A stretch of 64,000 nt of DNA from Atlantibacter subterraneus (GTDB lineage Bacteria; Pseudomonadota; Gammaproteobacteria; Enterobacterales; Enterobacteriaceae). Positions 34,119 to 42,213 of this stretch are shown in pieces. Where the stretch lies: the NCBI RefSeq assembly GCF_007570865.1, contig NZ_VLPS01000008.1:124001-188000 (forward strand). Direction: 5' to 3'. Numbering within the stretch: the stretch's first letter is position 1; every line of letters starts with the position of its first letter. A program made the position numbers and the translations under genes. The notes beneath the pieces were generated by a model. It saw only the letters and a list, made by a program, of their open reading frames with translations. It was not told where the DNA came from and did no database searches.

Positions 34119-34727
34119 ATGCTGCGGCTGATTGAAGGTGAGATTTCCCGCCTCAGCGCGCCGGAAGCCGTGGCGCGCTGGCTGCCAGTGGATATCGCCG
34201 CCGCCGCGCCCGAAGGCCCGCGCCGCCAGAGCTGGCTGGCGGGCCGGATAATGCTGGCGGCAAATTGCCCGTCAGAGAGCTTGCAGGCACTCACTTACAA
34301 TCAGCACGGCAAACCCACGTTTGCCCGCCCCGGTGCGCCGCATTTCAATATGAGCCACAGCGGCGACCGGATTGTGCTGGCTGTTGACGATCGCGCGCCG
34401 GTCGGTGTGGATATCGAGATCCTGCGCCCGCGCCGCGCCTGGCAGCGCATCGCCGCTGACTATTTTGGTGAGGAAGAATCTCACCGCTTAGCGGCACTGC
34501 CGCAGGCCGAGCAGTTGCTGGCATTCTGGCACAGCTGGACCCTGCGCGAAGCGGTGTTGAAACAGCGTGGCGGCAGCGTCTGGCAAATGGCGACGCTGGA
34601 CGTCTCGCCCGACGCGCTTAGCCAGCAGAATTTATTTACCGGCTGGCATCAGAGCACGACGGCAATGATTGCCGTCTGTGCCGCCCATCCGTTTGATCTC
34701 AATCTTAGCGTGATGACAGGGGATTAA
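34119..34727 (+). CDS. acpT: 4'-phosphopantetheinyl transferase AcpT
   Basis: A 202-residue Sfp/AcpT-type enzyme. The metal/CoA motifs are GVDIEI (near residue 90) and WHSWTLREAVLKQRG (near residues 132-146). It attaches phosphopantetheine to the two APE carrier proteins. E. coli K-12 keeps acpT downstream of yhhT but lacks the rest of this cluster, which explains its orphan status there. The 3' end overlaps the convergent NlpC/P60 gene by four bases. Confidence 0.92.
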   Translation: MLRLIEGEISRLSAPEAVARWLPVDIAAAAPEGPRRQSWLAGRIMLAANCPSESLQALTYNQHGKPTFARPGAPHFNMSHSGDRIVLAVDDRAPVGVDIEILRPRRAWQRIAADYFGEEESHRLAALPQAEQLLAFWHSWTLREAVLKQRGGSVWQMATLDVSPDALSQQNLFTGWHQSTTAMIAVCAAHPFDLNLSVMTGD

Positions 34728-35245
34728 CCTATCGTCTTCACCGCCACGCGCCGCGCGGCCTGATAGTGCGCGCCCCAGTATTCATTGCTCAGGGATGAAA
34801 TCGTTACGCCCTGGCTGGTCGAGGCGTGAATAAACTCATCGCCGCCAATAAACACCCCAACGTGACGCTGGTTACGGCCCGTTTTAAAAAATACCAGATC
34901 GCCAGGTTTGAGTTCCCTACGCGAAACCGCTTTCCCACGCCGCATCTGTTCTGCGGCGGTGCGCGGCAATGACAGGGCAGCGGATTCAGAAAACAGGTGC
35001 TGCATCAGCGCCGAGCAATCTACCCCACGGTGGCTGCTGCCGCCCATATGGTACCGGGTGCCTTTCCAGGCAGAGTATTGTTTTAATAACCGTGCTTTTA
35101 AAACTTCATTTGTCATATCGCGGGCAATAAACATTTGCCCGCTGTGCATGCGATCGACCATAAAAGGCGATACTAATTCAGCCGCAAAAGTTACTCGTGA
35201 AATAATAACCAATAAAACAATAAATAATAACTTAACCATAACCAT
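34724..35245 (-). CDS. NlpC/P60-family periplasmic peptidoglycan hydrolase
   Basis: A 173-residue protein with an N-terminal signal (VKLLFIVLLVIISRVTFA, cleavage near residue 21) but no lipobox. The catalytic triad is Cys77 in GVDCSALM, His128 in RHVGVFIGG and His140 in FIHAST. It should cut peptide cross-links or stem peptides of peptidoglycan, like MepS and NlpC. It is convergent with acpT. Which particular enterobacterial paralogue it is cannot be settled here. Confidence 0.9.
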   Translation of the reverse strand: MVMVKLLFIVLLVIISRVTFAAELVSPFMVDRMHSGQMFIARDMTNEVLKARLLKQYSAWKGTRYHMGGSSHRGVDCSALMQHLFSESAALSLPRTAAEQMRRGKAVSRRELKPGDLVFFKTGRNQRHVGVFIGGDEFIHASTSQGVTISSLSNEYWGAHYQAARRVAVKTIG

Positions 35246-35591
35246 TAATCGCTGAGTGATTCGCTCCTTACTAAAGGGTAATTCCCGCTTTCGAATAACC
35301 TTTTCGAGGAACGAACACTAACAGCAGACTATAATTTGCTCAATTTATATCCACTAAAAAAGTGATTAAGCAATGCATTATTGTTTTTTCTTTCAATCAG
35401 TTAACAACGAATAATCGCAAAAGTGTTTGGCTGTTCTTTTTTGGCCGCTCCAGATTAATCTGAAGTTAAAGCCGCCCGTCATAATTTCATTCGCGTTATT
35501 GCCGGTTTGCGGCAAAATACCAAAAATAATCGCTTAATCGCGACAAAATAATATTAAGTCTTATTTAGCAATTGGCAAGGCACAACATTTC
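35246..35591. other. Divergent intergenic region, AT-rich
   Basis: It contains the promoters of the NlpC/P60 gene and of the gene at 35592. A purine-rich TAAGGAG (revcomp of 35259-35265) lies on the minus strand, too far from the start at 35245 to be its ideal ribosome site. No RNA gene or coding opening could be supported. Confidence 0.4.
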
Positions 35592-36092
35592 ATGAAGTTG
35601 GATATCATTCGAAACGCGTTACATTTGCGGCACGTTAAAAAACGTGCGCGTAAAAAAATGGCGTTAATTAATTTGACCTGGCTGGCACGCAATTTTGATA
35701 AGGCCAATGCCAGGCTTACGGTCTATGGTAAAACCTACGCTATCGAAGATTCATTGCTTTCGGTAGCGATGCCGCTTCCCACACAGTACATTACGCCGGG
35801 GATTCCTCTGGAGAGCGTCATCCAGAATCTGATGAATCATTTTTTCAGTTATCTGCCGGCGCGCGTGTCGGAAATCCGCATTCTGGAGGATTTACCGGGA
35901 ATTTTAACCCTGGGATTATTTCTGCGCGGTAACGACACACGGCTTATGGAATACACCCTGGTGGATGAAGTCGCCTGGTATCTGTTTCACTGCGGATGGG
36001 AAGTCTCCGTGTCGGAGGAGATGCTGGAGCAAGCTGACGTGCGTTATCGCCAGCTTACTCAGCAACAGAACGTTCATCACGCGCCGTCATGA
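35592..36092 (+). CDS. Unrecognised 166-residue protein
   Basis: A soluble, basic-at-the-start protein (HVKKRARKKMALINL), without signal peptide, membrane helix or Cys cluster. Its middle has alternating hydrophobic stretches (LESVIQNLMNHFFSYL; GILTLGLFLRG). The start at 35592 follows AAGG twelve bases upstream, a weak site; an internal ATG at 35658 is possible. Its last 6 bases overlap the convergent MerR-like gene. Nothing in its sequence allows a function to be named. Confidence 0.6.
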   Translation: MKLDIIRNALHLRHVKKRARKKMALINLTWLARNFDKANARLTVYGKTYAIEDSLLSVAMPLPTQYITPGIPLESVIQNLMNHFFSYLPARVSEIRILEDLPGILTLGLFLRGNDTRLMEYTLVDEVAWYLFHCGWEVSVSEEMLEQADVRYRQLTQQQNVHHAPS

Positions 36093-36833
36093 CAGCGTGA
36101 CGCGGGTGTCCGGCCCGCACAGCCGAATCGGTTGCCCGGCGTTGAGTTTTTCCAGGAACTGGCTGTGTTTATTACTGCTGATCCCGCGGCCGCACCACAG
36201 CAGGTGATGCTCATAGCTCTGGGTAGATACCGCCGGGCTATCGCAGACTTGCGAGGAAAGCTCAACATCGAATCCCTGGCGCGTCAGGCGAATGGCCTCC
36301 ATCCAGACGTCGGTTTCGTCGGCGACGCTTATCGCTTCCAGAAACAGCGGCACGCATTTATTTCGGGAACCATCGCGCATCACGCAATGGGCGCGATGTA
36401 ATACCGCCGCATGGAATCGGGTAAGGCGTCGCGTCGCGCCTGCCATCGTATCTTGTTCGCGCAGCCACTTATTTAAAGGACGCAGTACATGATTAATATA
36501 ATCATCGCCGCAATAATCATGGTCAATTTTACGCATCAGGCGCGCCAGCGCCCGATCGGAACCATATTCGAGCTGCCATAATAATTCACCGCGATGGGCG
36601 GGCCAGCCTGCCGTCCAGCTGCGCTTGCCTTCTAATTGCCAGACGCGGATTTCATTTAACGATGCGCCGCTGGCGGCCATATTAACGACGCGATGAATAT
36701 CGCCGATCTGCTCAACCTTCCATCCAGTTTGTGAATCATGAAGGCTGATTAATCCCGCTTTTGACCAGCGCAGAATACAGGCAGGGTGACTGCCAGTAAT
36801 CGCGCAAATCGCTTCGGTTGAAAAAGTTTTCAT
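36087..36833 (-). CDS. MlrA/BluR-like MerR-family regulator
   Basis: A 248-residue protein. Residues 1-70 form a MerR-like winged helix (FSTEAICAITGSHPACILRW … GWKVEQIGDIHRVV). The rest resembles the C-terminal half of E. coli MlrA and BluR, ending with a HHLLWCGRG stretch close to MlrA's LLVWCGEN. No cobalamin-binding His motif is visible, as in MlrA. MlrA activates csgD and BluR is a blue-light-released repressor partnered with BluF; a BLUF protein is encoded 3.3 kb away, which favours a link. AAGGGGTTCGA precedes the ATG. Confidence 0.8.
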   Translation of the reverse strand: MKTFSTEAICAITGSHPACILRWSKAGLISLHDSQTGWKVEQIGDIHRVVNMAASGASLNEIRVWQLEGKRSWTAGWPAHRGELLWQLEYGSDRALARLMRKIDHDYCGDDYINHVLRPLNKWLREQDTMAGATRRLTRFHAAVLHRAHCVMRDGSRNKCVPLFLEAISVADETDVWMEAIRLTRQGFDVELSSQVCDSPAVSTQSYEHHLLWCGRGISSNKHSQFLEKLNAGQPIRLCGPDTRVTLS

Positions 36834-37332
36834 TCGAACCCCTTAGTGAGGGGAATGGCCGTCGGATTTAATCCGGGGATGGATGACCATTGTGGACCTT
36901 TATAACGGGGAAATATACGTTTATTTATTAATCAGACTGATTAATTGGATGAATAATTATTCCTTATAATAATCAAGGGTTAATAATTGCCTGAAGATAT
37001 ATGATGTATGATATGTGGATTTTTGGCTTTACTTGCTTATCAGGGTGTCTCGCGCTCGGTTTTAAAATAGCAGCAAATGGACGGGGCCAAATAAAATTAA
37101 GATTATTCGCCGTTAAAATAAAATATATTCTCTACCCACTTTTTCGTTTTTATTGCTGGTTAACCATCGCTAAAACCAGAGCATTTATTTTCACCGCATA
37201 GAACATTCTGAAAATTACTCAAGCAAAGCTATGTAAAGTCAATTAAATATCCGAACAAAAATCAAAACTATTCGCGGGTTCGCAGCATGACGTCTACCTT
37301 TATTAATCCCGCATATAAACGAGACGCGAACC
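36834..37332. other. Intergenic region, no supported gene
   Basis: About 500 AT-rich bases between divergent genes. A 66-codon opening (37001-37201) is present but has ordinary intergenic composition and no known relatives, so it is not called. The part near 36900-36975 has many T/A runs and could hold the promoter of the MlrA-like gene. The part near 37240-37330 likely serves the SDR gene. Confidence 0.4.
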
Positions 37333-38217
37333 ATGACGATTAATGATAAACACCATCTTCACTATCCCCGCCCCCCGTTTGCTGAACAACCGCAAAAAGC
37401 GCCGGGACTGGCATCAGAAATGAAGCCGCTGCCGGATCATGGCGAAACCAGCTATATCGGCTCGGGTAAACTGGAAGGAAAAAAAGCATTAATTACCGGT
37501 GGTGATTCCGGTATTGGTCGCGCGGTAGCCATTGCCTTTGCCCGTGAAGGCGCAGACGTGGCGATTAATTATCTGCCGGAAGAAGAAACCGATGCTGCTG
37601 CGGTTATTGCGTTAATTGCCGCAGAAGGAAAAAATGCCGTGGCGATCCCCGGCGATATTCGTTCAGAAACCTTTTGCCAACAGTTAGTTGAAAAAGCCGT
37701 TCAACAATTGGGTGGCCTGGATATTCTGGTGAACAACGCCGGTCGCCAACAATATTGTGAGTCGATTGAAGACCTGACAACCGAAGCCTTCGACGACACC
37801 TTTAAAACCAACGTGTATGCCCCATTCTGGATCACCAAAGCCGCTGTTCCGCATCTTCAGGAAGGCGCAGTGATCATCAATACCTCGTCGGTACAGGCCT
37901 ACAATCCGAGCGATATCTTACTCGATTACGCCCAGACCAAAGCCTGTAACGTGGCCTTCACGAAATCGCTGGCGAAGCAGTTAGGCAAGAAAGGCATCCG
38001 CGTGAACGCCGTTGCGCCAGGCCCATACTGGACGCCGTTGCAGTCCAGCGGTGGTCAGCCGCAGGAGAAAGTGATGCAGTTCGGTGCCTCCGCGCCGCTG
38101 GGCCGTCCGGGCCAGCCGGCAGAAATCGCGCCGCTGTATGTGACTTTCGCCTCTGACGTCTGCTCGTTTGCGTCCGGCCAGGTGTGGTGCTCAGACGGCG
38201 GTACAGGAACGCTATAA
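37333..38217 (+). CDS. SDR-family oxidoreductase (YghA-like)
   Basis: A 294-residue short-chain dehydrogenase of the subgroup with an N-terminal extension, as in E. coli YghA and Bacillus general-stress proteins. The cofactor motif is TGGDSGIGRA, then NNAGRQ and the catalytic YAQTKAC. The extension (residues 1-45) is rich in Pro and Gln. The substrate is unknown. It is followed closely by a GH15 gene and may share its promoter and stress regulation. Confidence 0.9.
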   Translation: MTINDKHHLHYPRPPFAEQPQKAPGLASEMKPLPDHGETSYIGSGKLEGKKALITGGDSGIGRAVAIAFAREGADVAINYLPEEETDAAAVIALIAAEGKNAVAIPGDIRSETFCQQLVEKAVQQLGGLDILVNNAGRQQYCESIEDLTTEAFDDTFKTNVYAPFWITKAAVPHLQEGAVIINTSSVQAYNPSDILLDYAQTKACNVAFTKSLAKQLGKKGIRVNAVAPGPYWTPLQSSGGQPQEKVMQFGASAPLGRPGQPAEIAPLYVTFASDVCSFASGQVWCSDGGTGTL

Positions 38218-38268
38218 TTAGACGGTCGTCGCTACCGACGGCCGTTGCTGGCGCTAGGGGATTGCCTG

Positions 38269-40101
38269 ATGAAAAACCAGTCGTATCACAATCACCAACG
38301 CATCAACGGTTATGCGGGCCTGGGCGATTATGCCGCCATCGGCGACGGACGTTCCGTCGCCCTGATAGCACCAGACGGCGCTATCGACTGGTGGTGTGCC
38401 CCCAATATGGATTCGCCGCCGCTGTTTGACCGTATTCTGGATGCAAACAAAGGCGGCTATTTCCAGATTGCGCCGTCAGGCGAATATCAGGTTGAACGTC
38501 GCTACCGCGAAAACAGCAATGTGCTGGAAACCTGCTTTAAAACCGCTACCGGCGAGGTGCGCTTCACCGAGTCGCTGAACAGTACCTTCGCTGGCCGCCT
38601 GCCCTGGTGCGAGCTGGCCCGGCGTATCGAAGGCATAAAGGGTGAAGTACAGCTTACGTTAACCTTCGCGCCTGGCACCGCAGCCTGCACCCGCGCCCCG
38701 TGGATCGCCCCTTCCCGGCTGGGCGATGTCCTGCATATCGGGGATTTGATGGCGATGCTGCGTACCCCGGATGATATGGATTGCACGCTGAAAGACGACC
38801 AGATGATTGAAGGGTCGTTTACCGTGCGGGAAGGCGAGCGCACGCTGGTGGCGCTGCTGGTCAGCCAGAAAGAGCCGCTGGCGGTGCCGACCATGGAATC
38901 CATCGACGAGCGTATTGAAAACAGCGATCACGCCTGGCGGCACTGGACCGAGAATTTGACCTATCAGGGCGAGTTCAAACCGCACGTCAACCGCTCGGCG
39001 CTGGCGCTAAAATTCCTGCTCTATTCCCCAACCGGCGCGCTGGCGGCAGCCCCGACCACATCGCTGCCGGAAGGCATTGGCGGGATCAAGAATTACGATT
39101 ACCGCTACGCCTGGATACGCGACGCCTGCCTGATTATTCGTGCCTTCGCGTTTATCGGCGCGCTGGCGGAGTGTAAAGCGGCGTTCTCGTGGCTGACGGC
39201 CACCATCCTGCGCCACGAAGGCGCATTGCGGGCCTGCTACACCCTGGATGGCGATATCGTGCCGGACGAAAAATTTCTGCCGCTGGAAGGTTATATGGGT
39301 TCCCAGCCGGTACGGCTTGGCAATAACGCCCAAAGCCAGCAGCAGCTCAGTATGTATGGCGATATGCTGGAAACGGCGTTTTTGTTCGTCAACGCCGGGC
39401 ACGTGTTGGATCTGACGACCGCGCGCCTGCTGACCAAGCTCGCCAACGAATGCGCCGACCTGTGGCGGCAGGACGATTCCGGTATCTGGGAACTGCACGA
39501 ACGCCGTCATTACACCCATTCGAAAATCGCCTGTTGGATCACGCTGGACATCGCCATTCGCCTGGCGGAGGAAGGCCATATCGAGACCACCTGGCTGCAC
39601 CGCTGGGAACGGGAAAAAACCCGCATCAGCGACTGGGTGGAGAGCCATTGCTGGTCCGAGGCAAAACAGGCCTATACCTTTTACGCCGGGACCGACAAAC
39701 TCGACGCCGCGCTGGGGCTGGTGTGGTATTACGGGCTGAAGGTTAACCCGGAGCGCATGAAATCCACCTATGACGCGATGGTCAAAGAGTTAGGGCACGG
39801 CACCCCGATGCTCTACCGCTACAGCGAAGTAGAGCGCGAAGAGAGCACCTTTGTCGCCTGCTCGTTCTGGCTGGTGGAAGCCTGGGCGCGGCTGGGCGAT
39901 CGGCAAAAAGCGCGCGATTATATGAATCAAATCCTGGAAACGCTGTGCGATAAAGGCAACGTCGAAACCTTTAATGAGATGTTCGACGTTCGCACCGGTG
40001 AATGGCGCGGCAACGTGCCGCAGGGCTTAAGCCATCTGGCGCTGATCTGCGCGGCGGACGGCATCGCCGGGAACCGCTTCTGGGTGAAAGACGACGAGTA
40101 A
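38269..40101 (+). CDS. Glycoside hydrolase family 15 protein (glucoamylase/trehalase-like)
   Basis: A 610-residue cytoplasmic protein without signal peptide. An N-terminal beta domain (about residues 1-230) precedes an (alpha/alpha)6-barrel with GIKNYDYRYAWIRDACL and WELHERRHYTHSKIACW, in which the Glu is a likely catalytic acid. Actinobacterial relatives are trehalases; bacterial relatives also act on alpha-glucans. The start at 38269 is chosen because GGGGATTGCCTG precedes it and conserved sequence begins at RINGYAGLGDYAAIGDG. Trehalose or glycogen breakdown under stress is plausible. Confidence 0.88.
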   Translation: MKNQSYHNHQRINGYAGLGDYAAIGDGRSVALIAPDGAIDWWCAPNMDSPPLFDRILDANKGGYFQIAPSGEYQVERRYRENSNVLETCFKTATGEVRFTESLNSTFAGRLPWCELARRIEGIKGEVQLTLTFAPGTAACTRAPWIAPSRLGDVLHIGDLMAMLRTPDDMDCTLKDDQMIEGSFTVREGERTLVALLVSQKEPLAVPTMESIDERIENSDHAWRHWTENLTYQGEFKPHVNRSALALKFLLYSPTGALAAAPTTSLPEGIGGIKNYDYRYAWIRDACLIIRAFAFIGALAECKAAFSWLTATILRHEGALRACYTLDGDIVPDEKFLPLEGYMGSQPVRLGNNAQSQQQLSMYGDMLETAFLFVNAGHVLDLTTARLLTKLANECADLWRQDDSGIWELHERRHYTHSKIACWITLDIAIRLAEEGHIETTWLHRWEREKTRISDWVESHCWSEAKQAYTFYAGTDKLDAALGLVWYYGLKVNPERMKSTYDAMVKELGHGTPMLYRYSEVEREESTFVACSFWLVEAWARLGDRQKARDYMNQILETLCDKGNVETFNEMFDVRTGEWRGNVPQGLSHLALICAADGIAGNRFWVKDDE

Positions 40102-40109
40102 CCGTGATG

Positions 40110-40144
40110 CCGCCATTGCGCTATACGCGTAACGGCGGTGTTTT
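40110..40144 (+). terminator. Terminator after the GH15 gene
   Basis: An imperfect 12-base stem, CCGCCATTGCGC with GCGTAACGGCGG, loop TATAC, is followed by T and GTTTT. It lies between the convergent GH15 and BLUF genes. Confidence 0.55.
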
Positions 40145-41359
40145 CTACAGTACCCTTTCCGGCCACACCACATGTGGCACGCCGTTGAGCACCGGTCGGG
40201 CGAATAAAAAGCCCTGAAAGCGCTGAACGCCAGCGGCCTCCAGCCAGCACCACTCTTCGACCTTTTCCACGCCTTCGGCGACCACGCTGATTTCCAGCGC
40301 CGAACAGCAGCTCAGGATCGCCTGCACAATCGCCTGCTTTGGCCCGTGCACGTGGATATCGCTGACGATGCTGCGGTCGATTTTGAGTTTATCCGGCTGG
40401 AAGCGGGTTAACAGCGACAGCCCGGCAAACCCGGAGCCAAAGTCATCAATCGCCAGGCCGATGCCTGCCGAACGCAGCTCGCGCACTGCCACCTGGAAAG
40501 CATCGAAGCGGGAAATCACCTCATCTTCCGTCACTTCGACAATCACCTGCTCCGGCACCAGGCCGTTGCGGGCAATCTGCTCCAGCAAAATATTCACCGC
40601 GTTCGGCACCGTCACCAGCGACATCGGCAGCAAATTGATGGAAATTTTATGGTCGCCAATGCCAATTTTACTGGCCAGCGCAAAGGCCCAGGCTTTGGAG
40701 TAGAGATCGGCCTCGTGGAGCTTATTTTGTGGAATGGCGTTGAAATAATCCTGAGGAGAGCCGCCATCCGGGCTGCGGATCAGGGCTTCAAGGGAGCTGA
40801 TTTTGCCTTCCAGCGGCTCAACGATGGGCTGTAACGCAAACTGGCAGGGCTGCGCGGTGGTCAGCGGCACGGTAATAGACTCAAAGGCGCGGCTGTCCTG
40901 GATGAACGACCAGTCTCGCGGTTCGGTACTGTGCGTGACGAGCGTTTTCCAGTCGCCTTTAATAAAGGCTTTAATAAACTTATAGACGCGATCCTCGCCA
41001 GCCAGGTCAAAAAATCGCGAGCGTTTAACGACCGGCGTGCGAAACACCGCACTTTGCTGCGCGCTGCGCAGGTCGATTAACTCCATGCCCAGATTATTAA
41101 AGCGCCGGCGCGGCGCATAATCGCGCATCAGCTCCACCACGCTGTCGTGCCGGGGATCCAGGCGGATAGTCTGGTACAGGAAATTAACCGATTCCAGTGG
41201 TCCTTCAAGCACTTGCAGAAAATGCGTACCGTCAAAAAGCAGGATGCCTGTGACCTGTAAGCTTTCATTTTTCGCCTGCGCTCTGGCCACCAGTGGCGGT
41301 AATTGTTCAGGATTAAACCCTGAATGTAAGCGACTCCGGTAGATTAACGTCGAAAGCAT
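40145..41359 (-). CDS. BLUF-EAL blue-light-regulated c-di-GMP phosphodiesterase (BlrP1-like)
   Basis: A 404-residue protein. Residues 1-95 are a BLUF flavin photosensor (LIYRS with the key Tyr7; GILLFDGTHFLQVLEG with the key Gln). Residues about 160-400 are an EAL domain. Unlike E. coli BluF, the catalytic set is intact: EAL in SLEALIRSP, Asn in ISINLLP, Glu in VEVTEDE, the pair in AIDDFGSG, Lys in KLKIDRS, Glu in VVAEGVE and FQGFLFARP. This agrees with Klebsiella BlrP1, a light-activated phosphodiesterase of the same size. The true ATG is at 41359, with AAGGACTTGATTTG before it. Confidence 0.92.
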   Translation of the reverse strand: MLSTLIYRSRLHSGFNPEQLPPLVARAQAKNESLQVTGILLFDGTHFLQVLEGPLESVNFLYQTIRLDPRHDSVVELMRDYAPRRRFNNLGMELIDLRSAQQSAVFRTPVVKRSRFFDLAGEDRVYKFIKAFIKGDWKTLVTHSTEPRDWSFIQDSRAFESITVPLTTAQPCQFALQPIVEPLEGKISSLEALIRSPDGGSPQDYFNAIPQNKLHEADLYSKAWAFALASKIGIGDHKISINLLPMSLVTVPNAVNILLEQIARNGLVPEQVIVEVTEDEVISRFDAFQVAVRELRSAGIGLAIDDFGSGFAGLSLLTRFQPDKLKIDRSIVSDIHVHGPKQAIVQAILSCCSALEISVVAEGVEKVEEWCWLEAAGVQRFQGFLFARPVLNGVPHVVWPERVL

Positions 41360-42042
41360 CAAATCAAGTCCTTTTGCGTAAGAGACGTGCTAAGGAGATA
41401 AGCTAAGTGTAGCGAGTGAAAGCCGTCTCAGAATACCTTTAATTTTTTGGAAATAACAACCAGCCGGGCTAAGAAATAAAGTAATCAGAGGAGTATGCGC
41501 ATAAAAGCCATAATCAATTAAGGGATAAAGGCCCGGTTTTTAGGTTTTAGCGGGGGATAGCGATATGAAAAGAAAGGGAAAATGTCATTAAACTGAAATT
41601 ATTTCATCACATAAGTGAAATAAGGTAAACCACCGGGGGATATATCCCGGTGGCATAAGCTTATACACGTTATTTCTGCTCGGGTTTTTTATCACCCGAT
41701 TCCGGCGCATTAGTCGGATCGTCTTTTTCTTTTTCGTCTACCTGCAAATTAGCGAATAATTTCATTTTGCCTCCTCAATGATTGCCTGAACTCACGACGA
41801 TATATTCTGACAAAATATTTTCAGCCTAAAAAGTATGGTCCAGACTGGCAGATTTGTCATACCCAAAATTTATTCTCGCCACGCTCTGTATTTGCCGCTT
41901 CGTTTATTTGGGGCTGGCTTCAGGATTGTTCTGATACAAAAATACCCATTCCATTCTATAAATAAATTTGATTAAAATTCACGTTTTGTTGTTTCCGTTA
42001 ACACTTTGATACTTAACCATCAACCTGGTAATGGAGATTATT
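41360..42042. other. Intergenic region with one small gene
   Basis: A low-GC stretch between the BLUF gene and the 56-residue gene. Apart from the 31-residue reading frame at 41670-41765 nothing coding was found. The short inverted segment CCACCGGGGGATATATCCCGGTGG (41623-41653 region) could act as a terminator or operator between the two minus-strand units. Confidence 0.4.
41670..41765 (-). CDS. 31-residue acidic small protein
   Basis: An ATG 5 bases after GGAGG (perfect Shine-Dalgarno, revcomp of 41769-41773) opens a 31-residue frame: MKLFANLQVDEKEKDD followed by a Pro/Glu/Lys-rich tail ending KKPEQK. It is soluble, very charged and probably disordered. It sits about 300 bases upstream of the BLUF gene on the same strand. 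Size and position recall small connector proteins made under the control of BluR/BluF in E. coli, but no similarity to them was recognised. The strong ribosome site is the main support. Confidence 0.6.
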   Translation of the reverse strand: MKLFANLQVDEKEKDDPTNAPESGDKKPEQK

Positions 42043-42213
42043 ATGTTTTCACATTGGCTGGTTCATAAACAGGGCGCGATAAACGATCTTTTTTTCCCGG
42101 TACGCATTGGCAATAAGCTGTGCCTGATCCTGCGCAAAGGCGGCGTAATATATAAACCAGCCGGCTGGCTAAAAAAGGAAAAACATCATCTGTTCAGGCT
42201 GAATAAATTTTGA
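42043..42213 (+). CDS. 56-residue basic small protein
   Basis: The frame starts MFSHWLVHKQGAINDLFFPV with TGGAG seven bases upstream, and continues with a basic second half (LRKGGVIYKPAGWLKKEK). It contains one moderately hydrophobic stretch but no clear membrane helix. Its 3' end overlaps the convergent diguanylate cyclase gene by 20 bases. No family is recognised. An ATG-like start four codons earlier is less well placed. Confidence 0.5.
   Translation: MFSHWLVHKQGAINDLFFPVRIGNKLCLILRKGGVIYKPAGWLKKEKHHLFRLNKF

Noticed and set aside
37001-37201. A 66-residue frame in the 36.8-37.3 kb spacer
   Set aside because: It has only a weak ribosome site, its composition is that of the surrounding AT-rich DNA, and no family is recognisable.
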